Source of the DNA: Posidonia oceanica
Taxonomy: Eukaryota; Streptophyta; Magnoliopsida; Alismatales; Posidoniaceae
Length of the DNA stretch: 64,000 nt
NCBI GenBank assembly: GCA_037176725.1
Contig: JAZBRS010000026.1
Location: 100,051,501 to 100,115,500, forward strand
Reading direction: 5' to 3'
The notes beneath the pieces were generated by a model. It saw only the letters and a list, made by a program, of their open reading frames with translations. It ran no database searches and had not been told where the DNA came from. Made by a program: the position numbers and the translations under genes. Shown here piece by piece: positions 32,977-43,315 of this stretch. Numbering within the stretch: position 1 is the stretch's first letter; every line of letters starts with the position of its first letter.

Positions 32977-33054
32977 ACGGGGTATCTACAGATTGCCCCT
33001 CCTTGAAGATGGCTTCGGCACGAAGCTATCTACAAGGCGAGACGATACCCCCGT
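32977..33054 (-). promoter_or_regulatory. E3 PPT-enclosing stem-loop
   Basis: ACGGGGTATC (32977-32986, inside the LTR) pairs with GATACCCCCGT (33044-33054, one bulged C) over a 57-nt loop. An inner stem of CTTG, AAGAT and GGCTTCG elements (33002-33017) pairs with CGAAGC, TATCT and ACAAG (33021-33035) with two mismatches. Outer-stem bases differ from E1 at two positions and are compensated. Confidence 0.75.
32991..33004 (-). promoter_or_regulatory. E3 polypurine tract
   Basis: AAGGAGGGGCAATC on the minus strand abuts the LTR start TGTAGATACC. Confidence 0.87.
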
Positions 33055-33056
33055 AT

Positions 33057-33061
33057 GGCAC
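33057..33061. repeat. E4 target-site duplication, left copy
   Basis: GGCAC immediately before the E4 LTR start; it is repeated exactly at 39046-39050. Confidence 0.93.
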
Positions 33062-36000
33062 TGTTGACACCCCATCTTGACAGGCTCGGATCATTTGGGA
33101 CCTTCTGGTGACTGCTGGATCTAAACCTAGGACAAACAACCCCCAACCCTCTTCATCTCACCCTTCAAAACAAGCCCAACTTGACCTAAGCCCACACCCT
33201 CTTCCCAAGCCCAAAACCTGCCCAAAAACCATAGGAAAATCCATCAACCCCTACTTAGCAAACCTACCCAATCACTTAAAAACTTCAAGCCCGAAACCAT
33301 TCCCAAAAACCCTAGAAAACTTAGGTGAAACCACCCTTTTTCTACACCTCAAAACCCCTCCAAAACTTGCTCAAAATCAGAGCAAAGCCCTAGAACCAAC
33401 ACTAGAAACCCTAGGCTACACACTCCCCAATTTTCACCCCATTTCAAGACCTTTAAGCTTTCCTTTTACCTAAATTATCCTTTTCTCTCTCTTGGATTAT
33501 CCTTTTCTCTCTCCTCTCTCTCTCCTGATTATCCTCCCTCTTTTCATCACCTTCTCTCTCATTTTCTTGCCTGGCCGTGGGCCCCCTTTGTGCTTCTATC
33601 TCTTCTCTATCTTATTTCTATTTTTACCATATTTTTAGCATTTTCCCTGACTTTTAAAAAATTTGTTTTCCCCCAACTCATCTCTTTCCCCTTTATTCCT
33701 CCTTTTTCCCTTTTCTTCTTCCTTCTCTTTTCCTTTTCCTTCTTTTGCTAAAATCCATAAAAAAACCCTTAAGACAAAAGGGAAACAAACCAGAACCCTA
33801 AGAAAAATAATTAAAAATACTAAACAAACAATTAAAAACCTAAACCCAACTAAAATTAGCTAAAATGGAAAACCAAGGAATGTAACCTAAAAAATACAAA
33901 ATAACCAAAATAAAATGCTGTAAAATCAAGGAAAAACTAAAATATAATCAAAACCAACCAAAAATGAAAACCCTATCAAAATAATCTAAGAACAAACCCT
34001 AAGAAGAAGTAAAACAATTAAAAACACTAAGACAAATAATTAATGAAAAAAAACTTAACTTAACAAACCTAAGAAGAACAACTTAAGAACTTAATTAAAA
34101 AGAAAATGAGAAACAAAGTAAAAAGATTTAAAAACACTTAATCCATCAAGAAGAAACTTAACCAAAAAACATCAAGAAAACTTAACAAATAAAAATCAAA
34201 AGTATAATTTAAAGAAGACTTAAGAAGAATCCTAAAAGGACTAAAATCAAATGCCAAAACTCACTCTAATTAATCCAAAAATAAATCTTAAAAAAATCCT
34301 AATTAACATCCCAAATGCTTAACAAGAAAAACACAATTAAAAAATAACTTAAAAGGCTTAACAAACACTTAATCAAAATGGAAAACAAATTAAAAACGAA
34401 GAAAACCCTTAAAACCCTAATCAAACCCAAATCCCCTCTAAAATCAGAATTAATCAACTAAAAACAGTCACTAAAAATTTAATCAACATCCTAACTTAAA
34501 ACACAATCACCCTAATATTTCTACCTATTTTTATTTTATTTTTACTTAATTTATTTCTCCTCTTTTTCTCCTCTCTTTCTCCCTTTCTTCCTATTCTTTT
34601 TCTTTTTTTTTTGCTGGGCCCAGTCCAACCCGTCCACCTTCCTTCTTTCTTTTCCTTTTTAATTTTTTTTTTCCTTCGGTTCGCGGCCCGGCCCGCCTTC
34701 CTCTTCCTCTTCCTTCTTCTCCCTCTGCATTTCCTTCTCCTCCCGCAAGCCTACAGCGCTCCCTCCTCCTTTCAAATTTCAACTTCTTCCCCCTCCATCA
34801 GATCAGCAACAGCTCACCGCTCCTCTCTCTTCTCTCAGCACCTTTTCCGGGAGGCATTAACTGCCTGTCGTCTCGCCGGCCTCCTCTCAACTCCAGCTCC
34901 AGTGTTCGGCGCCGACAGGATTTGAAAATCCTCAACGTGCCCAGCTCCGCTGATGCCCTGATAAAGCCTCAGCATTCCATCTCCTCGAATGCCTTTTGCC
35001 ATCCGAGAGAGAGAACCAGAGATTCAGAGAGAATTCCCAAGCAAACTTCTCCTTCTTCTCCCTCTGAATTCAGTAGCCTTCCCCCTTCTTTTTCCTCAGA
35101 AACCAAGCCCCTTCCAAGCCTCCAATTCTCTTCCATTTCATCCCCCAAATCCACCCAGAGTCCCAGCATTCCTCCTCCACCATTTCCCGGCCTTTCCACT
35201 CCTGAAAACACCCCCAGTCCACCGAATTTCCATCACAGAAGCTAACTGCAACCCAACACCACCTCTCCTGAAATTGCCTTCACCACAGACCTCCACTCCG
35301 TCCCAAACTTTCCCCTGTCACTCGCCTGAACTCCACCTCTCCAAGCCACCCAGCATTCAGCCTTCTCCCCCCTCACAGGCCGAACCTTCCACCACAAACA
35401 GTTACCTCCCTCTCTGACCAGAAAATCGACCGGCCTGCAAACTCCACCCACAGCCTCCCAAAACCCATTCAACTGCCCAGAATCGACCACCAGACCTCCA
35501 GCAATCTTCCAGAGGGTCCTATCCGGCCTGAGGAGCAGCGGACACCCCCCGGTCTCCGGCTGCCTCCGTGAACCCACAATCAGCCGAATCCACCTGTTGA
35601 TCTTTGAAGCTCGCGTCCAACCATCCGGGAAGTACCAGAAGGCTCCGTGGAGGCGATCCCAATCCTCGCGAGCAGCAGACGGCGCCCGCAGCGGCCAGAC
35701 GAGCTCCACCGGCGACCTCTGAAACCACCTGCGTCGGGAGGACTTCTCAGACGCGGAGACAGGTAACTCTTTATCCCCTTAGCCTAATCTTCCTCCCCTC
35801 TTGCTTTTCCCCCCCTTAGAATAGGTTTTTCTTCGCTCCTGTGCCGAGTCAGCTCCGGCCAGAGCCGTCTTCTCCGGCGAACCTCTCCGTGCGTTCCTCT
35901 GCTCCGGTCAGCAGAACGGCATTCCAGCAGCACCCTCCGGTCCGCACGAGTCTTAGGAACACGCTCCGGTCTTCAGATCGCCGTGTTGTCGCGTCGATCG

Positions 36001-39000
36001 CCCGGAACGCGCTTCTGAAGCTCTGCAGACCTTCGGTGGCTTCTCTGGCTCACTCCAGCCCGCGTCGAGCTCCGCCGAACGTCGTCCGACCTCCGTCAGG
36101 ACCTGGAGATGCCTCCCCGCCGGCCTGCGCTACTCCAACATCCCTGTGCCGGCGTTCATGGACGTTGGCAGCTTGCTGCTACAGTGTCCATGGCCGTCGG
36201 CCATGCACTGTTCCTTTATTTTCCAAATATCTAAGTTTTTCGTTAAATATTGCATTTCTGGTCTGAGTTCTTGTTATTTTGCATTCCAGTCCTTTATTTG
36301 ATTTAATCTGCTGATTTCTGAACTGAAACTATATTAAATTGCATGAAATGTTTGTAGTTTTCCTTATTTGCATGCTGATCCATTTACTGTGCTTTCCTTC
36401 AGTAATAAGTTAGACTTTGGCCCTCCAGTTTTTGATTTTTGCACATTGGTCCTGCAGTAGCTTAATTTAATTTAATGCTTGAATTTTGCCATATAAAATT
36501 GCATTCTGGGTCCCCTTTATTTTCAGTATTTGCATTCTGGTCCTCTGTCTTGTAGAACTTAGCTTTTATTTTTTATTTTTGCTTGTTGCATTGCATTTTT
36601 CTCCCTCTATTTTCTGATTTTTGCATATAGGTCCTTTCTAATGCACAGTAATCATTTTAATGCTTATTTAGCTTATTAAATTGCATTTTTGACCTTGCAT
36701 ATTTTAAGAATTGCATGTCAGTCCTCTATCTGCCCCCTTAATGCATATTTTTCTTCAAAAATTGCATTTTTGACCCTACATGTTTGAAAAATTGCACATA
36801 GGTCCTCTGCATGCTTATAAAAATCATTTAAATGCATATTTTGCTTCAAAAATTGCATTTTAGCCCCACATGTTTGAAAAATTGCATGTACGTCCCCCAT
36901 TTGCATTCCCAGACTACTTAGGACCCTGTTTTCCTGGAAAAATTGCATTTCAGACCCTAATGATTTCAAAATTGCATCTTCAACTTGCCACATGTTTTCA
37001 AAGCTTGCCTTGATGCATACCCATCTTGAAAAATTGCATTTTAAACCCTGTCTTTTGTAAAATTGCATACAGACCCTCCTTTTTTCAAATTCCTTGCATG
37101 AAGGTCCCAAACTTTTCAAAACTTTTGCATTTAGACCACCATCTTTTCAAAATTGCATTTGAACCCCCAACTTTCTGAAAAATCCCTCCTGAGTCTTTTC
37201 TTGCTTTCTGCATGCATTTGCATTCATGCATTCTAGCTTTTTGCATCCTCTGCACACACTTAAAGCTTCTTTAGCTCCCATTTACATGGGAGGACCTGTT
37301 TGCACACCCCTAGGACCCCCTGAACACTTAGATCTGTTCTTCTCCCCTGTTCTGGCCCCTCTGCCTTGAAGCTACGATATCTTCCAATCCGACCGTTGGA
37401 TCTTCTCAAACAAGCTACCCAGACGACCCCGGCGGAGCGCTCTTCAGCATGGAGCAAGCAGATTTCAGATCAGGCTTCAGATTTCCCAGGTATGTCCTCC
37501 TGAACCCCTGCACAGCATTCATTTGCACATCATTTGCATTGCATGCATCGTTTTCGCTTTTTGCTTCTTCGAGCATGTAGAATAGGACTTCCTCCTCTTA
37601 TCCATCAACTCCGTTCCTCGTTTCGCGTATTCTCAAGTGTTTTGTGTTGTGTTTCCCCTGGATTCACCACTTATTGCGACTTTCTTCCACCTTTTCCACA
37701 ATCCGATCGCACCGCAAGCTTTGGGCAGCGTGCGAGACACATCGTGGGGTGGTTTAGTGGGAAACAGTCGCAAAACGGTGGTAATCCCTCCACTTGCTTG
37801 TTCTCCCCAGTGTAGGTCTTCGCACCTACTCTGTGTGGCCCTTGAACAGTGCCTGTTCTCACACACACACAGTTTGCCTCCCCTTTCGCTTCTCTTGTCC
37901 TCTTTCCTTGCATTTGCATCTGCATGGTTTTGCCGAGATTTTATTCCGTCTTTTGGCACCGTTTCGCGTGCCCGCTTCGCTTTTGGCACCGTTTTGCATG
38001 CCCGCTTCGCTTTTGGCATCGTTTTGCGTGCCCGCTCTGTCTTTGGCACCGTTTTGCATGCCCGCTCTGTTTTTTGGCACCGTTTTGCATGTCTGCTTCG
38101 TTTTTGGCACCATTTTGCGTGCCCGCTTCATTTTTGGCACCGTTTCACGTGCCCGCTTCGCTTTTGGCACCGTTTTGCGTGCCCGCTTTGTTTTGGCACC
38201 GTTTTGCGTGCCCGCTCCACTTTTGGCACTGTTTTGCGTGCCCGCTTCGCTTTTGGCACCGTTTTGCGTGCCTGCTTTGTTCTTGGCACCGTTTTGCGTG
38301 CCCGCTTCGCTTTTGGCACCGTTTTGCATGCCCGTCTTGTTTTCTTGCACCGTTTTGCGTGCCGCTCTCGTTTCTTGCATTGTTTCTCGTGTTTTGCGCC
38401 GTTTTCTCTTGCATGTCGCTTGCATCTGCATGGATTTACCGTTGTTTTGCTTTTTCGCTTGCATTTGCATATAGGGCAGTGATGCTTACTGCTTGGAGTT
38501 CTCACGAGCCAGGTTTCGCCCGGTTCGGAACACAGACAGCGCTGCTGAGCACTTAGACAGCACGTTTACTTTCTTGCATTGCATTCCACCACTTAGAGCA
38601 CACCTATGAGCATTCATTTTGGCATTCATTGGCATTTAGGCATTCAGATCTGCATTTCCCTACGTATGCGAGCGTAAGCCTAGAAAGACCGATTCTCGGG
38701 CATGTCGGGGGTGCCTAACACCTTCCCCGCGCGTAACAGGAGTCCTTGTCCAGTCTTTTGGCCCGTAATGACCATATCGCCCTTATCCTAGGCATGAGTC
38801 ATCTCATTTACATGTATTTGCATTTGTTTTCCTTTGCGTTGCTTTGCTTTGCATTTCTTGCTTGGTTTTGCGTGTTAATTCATGCATTTCCCCCGGTTTT
38901 CCTTGTCTCCCGATAATAAACACGGTGGCAACTCTGATTTGTCTTGTCTTCTTCTTTTCTTCCTTTTTAAGTGTTTTCGAGTTGAGCCCTCCTCCTCGGA

Positions 39001-39045
39001 CCATCGCTGCTAATAGTAAGCCTGATCTTGATTGGGATTACTACA
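33062..39045 (+). mobile_element. E4: solo LTR of the E1 LTR family
   Basis: It begins TGTTGACACCCCATCTTGAC and ends GGATTACTACA, flanked by perfect GGCAC duplications. Internal order matches the E1 LTR throughout: A/T-rich block, C-rich block, TTGCATTTTAGTCC repeats (36235-37190), about fourteen 30-bp-type units (37966-38380), conserved block (38665-38752). No internal element sequence is present, so it is a product of LTR-LTR recombination. It differs clearly from both E1 LTRs. ORFs inside are compositional artefacts. Confidence 0.95.
37966..38380 (+). repeat. tandem array in E4 LTR
   Basis: About fourteen units of TTTTGGCACCGTTTTGCGTG followed by CCCGCTTCGC, homologous to the 30-bp units of E1 but with a distinct consensus, so the array was homogenised separately. 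Confidence 0.85.
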
Positions 39046-39050
39046 GGCAC
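39046..39050. repeat. E4 target-site duplication, right copy
   Basis: GGCAC directly after the LTR terminus CA at 39044-39045. Confidence 0.93.
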
Positions 39051-39167
39051 TACCTGGTGGTCCTAAATGAAATCCAATGCCTACTGCCTCCAGACTTGGA
39101 CGGGACACAAAGAGGGTTGTCTAAAGAAACACGGCCAAGGGGATTGCCCAAGGGGAATAAACTAACG

Positions 39168-39401
39168 ACATGCCACGGGGAAGACCTGTGGGGGTCAAGC
39201 TAAAGGACACTGCTGCGGGGATGGCACGCGGGGGTCGAACTAAAAGACATGCTACGGGGATGGCCTGCAGGGGTCAAACTAAAAGACATGCTACGGGGAT
39301 GGCCCGTAGGAATCAAACTAAAAGACATGCTACGGGGATGGCCCGTAGGGGTCAAACTAAAAGACATGCCGCAGGGATGGCCCACGGGGGTCAAACTAAA
39401 A
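39168..39401 (-). repeat. E3 39-bp tandem repeat, six units
   Basis: GACATGCTACGGGGATGG followed by CCCGTAGGGGTCAAACTAAAA. Within units, CTACGGG pairs with CCCGTAG across GATGG, and the first unit has CCACGGG with CCTGTGG. The unit is related to the 44-bp array at 40852-41490. Confidence 0.82.
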
Positions 39402-40038
39402 GGATGGATAGCTAATGATTCCAACGACCACTCAATGCGAATGCAGTACAATGTGCTATGCATGGATGCGTGCTGACGGGAATGCAAAAGGAGTCATGAT
39501 ATGCAATGCATGACCCTAGGTAATGAGGTTCCTCCATCATCGCTGGCTTTAATTTGTATACCGGGTTGGCTCAGGAATTTTTCTCACCACCCAAGGTGGA
39601 CTGACACATGCGTGAATGCAATTTGTCATGATCAGGTGCCCTTTCCTCGAGTGTAACCTACACTCTCCCAAGGGACCGGCGTCTCATGATACGCGGGTTG
39701 GTGAGCGAGAGGCCCATGATACTCCCAAGCAAAAGGAGAAATGATCTCTTCTCTGCCAACCGCGTTGGCTCTATTCGTCACAATTAGGTGTCCTTTCATT
39801 GAATGTTGCCTACATTCTCGACAGAGACCGTCATCTCGTGACCTGGAATCAATGAACGATGAGTTCATTGATACCGTTGGCGTTATTCGTCAGAATCAAT
39901 TGTCCTTTCATTGAATGTTGCCTACATTCTCGGTGGGGACCATCATCTTCTGACCCGGGAGTTAGTGAACAGGGGGTTCACTAATACAGTTGGCTTTGCT
40001 TTGTTGACCCGGTCATGCTCTGGGGTTCTTTCTACTGA
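39402..40038 (-). repeat. E3 3' UTR segment with three ~115-bp repeats and long hairpins
   Basis: Three diverged copies (starting about 39630, 39765 and 39880) share CCTTTC..GAATGTTGCCTACATTC. Stems: GAGTGT/ACACTC (39649-39665), GAATGT/ACATTC (39801-39817 and 39913-39929), ATCAATGAAC/GTTCATTGAT (39848-39872), TTAGTGAAC/GTTCACTAA (39962-39984). Stem differences are compensated. No gene. Confidence 0.7.
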
Positions 40039-40810
40039 TTGATTTTGCTTTGTTTGTCCGGTTGTGCTCTGGGGTGGCTTTGTTTGTCCGGTCATGCTCC
40101 GGGGTTTGCTTTATTTGTCTGTTTGTGCTCCGGGGTTTGCTTTATTTGTCCGGTTGTGCTCCAGGGCTTGCCTTATTTGTCCGATTGTGCTCTGGGGCTC
40201 GCTTTGTTTGTCCGGTTGTGCTCTGGGGCTTGCTTTGTTTGTTCGGTTGTGCTTCGGGGTACCTGCTTTTGATTGGTTTGCTTTGTTATCCCGGTTATGC
40301 TCCAGGGATCTTTGCTTTGGTATCCTGGTTATGCTCCGGGGATCTTTGCTTTGGTATCCCCGTTATGCTTCGGGGATCTTCGCTTTGGTGTCCCGGTTAT
40401 GCTCCGGGGATCTTTCCTTGGTAGGTTTGCTTTGTTATCCCAGTTGTGCTTCGGGGCTTGCTTTGTTTGTCCAGTTGTGCTCTAGGGCTCTTTCTTTGGT
40501 ATGTTTGCTTTGTTATCCCGGTTGTGCTCCAGGGATCTTTGCTTTGGTGTCCCAGTTATGCTCCGGGGATCTTTGTTTTGGTGTCCCGGTTATGCTCCGG
40601 GGATCTTTGCTTTGGTGTCCCGGTTATGCTCCGGGGATCTTTCCTTGATTGGTTTGCTTTGTTACCCCGGTTGTCCTCTGGGGATCTTTCCTTGATTGGT
40701 TTGCTTTGTTATCCCGATTGTGCTCTGGGGATCTTTGCTTTGGTGTCCCGATTATGCTCTAGGGATCTTTGCTTTGGTATCCCGATTATGCTCCGAGGAT
40801 CTTTCCTTGA
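40039..40810 (-). repeat. E3 tandem array built on CCGGTTRTGCTCCGGGG
   Basis: Units of about 32-34 bp: TTTGTCCGGTTGTGCTCTGG types in the left part and GGTGTCCCGGTTATGCTCCG types in the right part. ATCCCGG and CCGGGGAT arms face each other in the right part with one bulge. The long hydrophobic plus-strand ORFs here only reflect the repeat period. Confidence 0.85.
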
Positions 40811-40851
40811 TTTGTCGAGGGGATTACCCAAGGGAGGCAGTAATAAAAAAC

Positions 40852-41490
40852 CTGACATGCCTAGGGGAAGACCCAAGGGAGTCGAAAATGAAAACTTGAC
40901 GTGCCTAGGGGAAGACCCGAGGGAGTCGAAAATAAAAACATGACGTGCCTAGGGGAAGACCCGAGGGAGTCGAAAATAATAGCATGACATGCCTAGGGGA
41001 AGACCCATGGGATTCGAAAATAAAAACATGACGTGCCTAGGGGAAGACCCGAGGGAGTCGGAAATAAAACTTGACGTGCCTAGGGGAAAACCCGAGGGAG
41101 TCGAAAATAAAAACTTGACATGCCTAGGGGAAGACCCAAGGGAGTCGAAAATAAAAACTTGACGTGCTTAGGGGAAGACTTGAGGGAGTCGAAAATAAAA
41201 ACTTGACGTGCCTAGGGGAAGACCCAAGGGAGTCGAAAATGAAAACTTGACGTGCCTAGGGGAAGACCCGAGGGAGTCGAAAATAAAAACATGACGTGCC
41301 TAGGGGAAGACCCGAGGGAGTCGAAAATAACAGCATGACATGCCTAGGGGAAGACCCGAGGGAGTCAAAAATAAAAACTTGACGTGCCTAAGGGAAGACC
41401 TGAGGGAGTCGAAAATAAAAACTTGACGTGCCTAAGGGAAGACCCGAGGGAGTCGAAAATAAAAACTTGACGTGCCAAGGGGAAGACCTA
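40852..41490 (-). repeat. E3 44-bp tandem array, about 14 units
   Basis: ACTTGACGTGCCTAGGGGAA plus GACCCGAGGGAGTCGAAAATAAAA, with few differences among units, implying recent homogenisation. It lies immediately before gene A. CCTAGGG and CCCGAGG arms can pair imperfectly across GAAGA. Confidence 0.88.
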
Positions 41491-41495
41491 TATTA
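41488..41495 (+). promoter_or_regulatory. possible TATA box of gene A
   Basis: CTATATTA lies about 95 bp before ATG 41584, the same spacing as the clearer TATA boxes of genes B (105 bp) and C (about 105 bp). No palindromic motif cluster was seen upstream of it. Confidence 0.4.
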
Positions 41496-41583
41496 GATCT
41501 CCTCTTGGCTTGAATCTTATAGTTCAAACGTTTATCTCCCTTCCCTTATTGATTTTTGCTTGCTAGGGCTTGTGCTTCTCCTC

Positions 41584-42935
41584 ATGGATTTGAGTGATAT
41601 CCCACGACATGCTTTTCAGGTGGCTGTCTTCTCCTCTCCTTCTGACATGGTGCAACTCCGGCTGGAGGCCATACCCAACCATTTGGCGAACCTAATGGTG
41701 CATGAGAAGGTACTCCTTGTTTTCATCTTTTCCGCATACTCCCATTCTCGTACTTCTGCTGATTTTTCTTTACTTTATAGCGCCTATCTTCTGCCAACAA
41801 TGATCAGGATTCGAAAGCCTATCAGTTGGACTGGGTTCAACAATTCTGCTCTTGGGCTTTGAAGAAGTACCGGGAACGCTTGGAGGAGGCTGGTCTCTGT
41901 CAAGCTCTTCGCCAGCTGTGGCAGCCTATTGACTGGATGGTGCTCTTCGGCCTCTGCGGGCTGTGGAACCCCTTGACTCATACGTTCTTTTCTTCTTCCG
42001 GGGAATTGGCCATTCTCTTGGAGGAGGTGAGCGCCCTCCTAGGTATTCGACATGCTGACCCATCCATTTACTGTAGGGATGCCTTCCTTTTGCCAATCAG
42101 GGTGGTAGGTTCTTTCTCTCTTGTAAAGCGCATCTTCGGCTCTGTTGTTGTGCTAGAGGACCTGGTGCTGGATGGCTGCATCAAACTCTCCTCTTTGTGG
42201 AAATTTTTCTGGAAACAGCGCGACAGCATCCGCTCTGAGGCATCTTGCTTGGAATGTGTCTTCATCCTGATCGGGGGACTGGTGCTCTTCCCAAATGAAG
42301 CTCTGACTATTAGTTCCTACCATGCCGAGCTCATGTGCATCTGCATGCGCAACCCAGAGAAGTGTTTGAGTTAGTCTGTTTTGGCTTTTACCATCTGGGG
42401 TTTATCCAGTGCCTGCCTCAGGGGGCCATTCTTTGGCTCACCGTTCCTAGTTCTGCGCTGGCTGGAGGTGCACTTTCTTCTGCCTGCTTTTGATGCTAGC
42501 CTTCCCTTGGAGGAGCTCATCCGCCGCCTATGCGCCTACGAGGTCAAATCCCAGATGGATTCCTTTAGTCCCCCCTCGTCTTTCAGGACAGTATCTGACT
42601 CGGAGTATTTCCTGATGCTGATTGGGGCAACCGAGTTTGTGAGGTACAACCCTTAGCACTGCTTCTCAATGCTAGGTACTCCTCGGGCTATACCTCCCTT
42701 GCCGCGCTTCTCTGATATGTTTCTCCCGCGCTTGAGGGACACTCCTGGAGACATCATCCAGGTCTTCTATCAGGCTGGTATTTAGGATGGGAAGGGGCGA
42801 AATCGAGTCCTTTCTGCATGGGAGAACTCCAATGCGGACCGTGAAGCCATTTCCCTTGCAACTTATGACGCTTGGTACGAGGGCGTGCGTCCTAAATTGT
42901 TCATTGAATTTCCTTCAAAAAGACAGAAGATGTAG
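41584..42935 (+). pseudogene. Gene A: antisense DUF7745/plant-mobile-domain-like gene in E3
   Basis: Plus-strand gene, antisense to E3 pol. Exon 1 is 41584-41709 (start MDLSDIPRHAFQVAV, 42 codons ending in Lys); a GT-AG intron of 71 bp follows (41710-41780, phase 0); exon 2 is 41781-42935. The core contains DWVQQFCSWALKKY and NPLTHTFFSSSGELAILLEE followed by VSALLGI, the FxF...ELxxxLEE pattern of this protein group. The C-terminal half contains FGSPFLVLRWLEVHF. Stops within exon 2 are TAG 42372, TAG 42654 and one TAG near 42784; the last codon is TAG 42933. An AATAAA follows at 42959. Gene C is a paralogue with an intron at the same place. The function is unknown. Amino acids are conserved enough to suggest it was once translated. 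Confidence 0.78.
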
Positions 42936-43073
42936 TTAGAAATGTATCACTTATCATCAATAAAATTTATCTCGTCTCTTTGGTGTTTTTTGAATGAATA
43001 TGTATGAGTTGAACGAGAATATCAGAATTCAGAACACTTCCCTAAACTTAAAGCATTGTACGCCCAACATGGA

Positions 43074-43204
43074 GCGTCCAACGTTATACGCTGAAAAGCC
43101 AGCGGCTAACGTTTTAACTCGCAAAACGTTGAACGCTAGCTTTCTCGCGTATAACATCCTTTCTTCCCGAGGCGTTGGACGCTAGGATTCACGTGTACAA
43201 CGTT
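43074..43204. promoter_or_regulatory. palindromic motif cluster upstream of gene B
   Basis: GCGTCCAACGTTATACGC (43074-43091), GCGGCTAACGTT (43102-43113), AACGTTGAACGC (43125-43136), GCGTATAAC (43147-43155), GTTGGACGC (43174-43182) and ACGTGTACAACGTT (43191-43204). The cluster ends 6 bp before the TATA box. Confidence 0.78.
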
Positions 43205-43210
43205 AAAAGG

Positions 43211-43218
43211 TATAAAAT
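43211..43218 (+). promoter_or_regulatory. TATA box of gene B
   Basis: TATAAAAT, 105 bp before the ATG at 43316 and just after the motif cluster. Confidence 0.65.
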
Positions 43219-43315
43219 CCTCGTCCTACGCCACGGGTGGCCATCTGATTTCTTCCTCCTTTCTTCTCTGGCGATAGGGATTACTCCGGCGAGCTTCCCC
43301 TTCACTCCGGCGAGC

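Larger units (their letters stand above)
31584..32990 (-). repeat. E3 3' LTR (1407 bp)
   Basis: Near-identical to 60222-61629. On the minus strand it begins TGTAGATACC at 32990 and ends ATATCCACA at 31584. U3 (32990 to about 32400) contains at least four palindromic motifs; the TATA box is at 32408-32400. Confidence 0.95.
42936..43315 (+). promoter_or_regulatory. gene A 3' end and gene B promoter region
   Basis: AATAAA at 42959-42964, then a dense cluster of palindromic motifs (43074-43204), then TATAAAAT (43211-43218) and a C/T-rich 5' UTR before ATG 43316. The region looks like a compact intergenic promoter. Confidence 0.65.

Noticed and set aside
37637..38556. Overlapping long ORFs on both strands with repeated short peptides
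   Set aside because: They are artefacts of the E4 LTR tandem array, open in most frames.
40039..40943. Hydrophobic repeat ORFs resembling membrane proteins
   Set aside because: They arise from the CCGGTTATGCTCCGG tandem array and have no start context or non-repeat domain.
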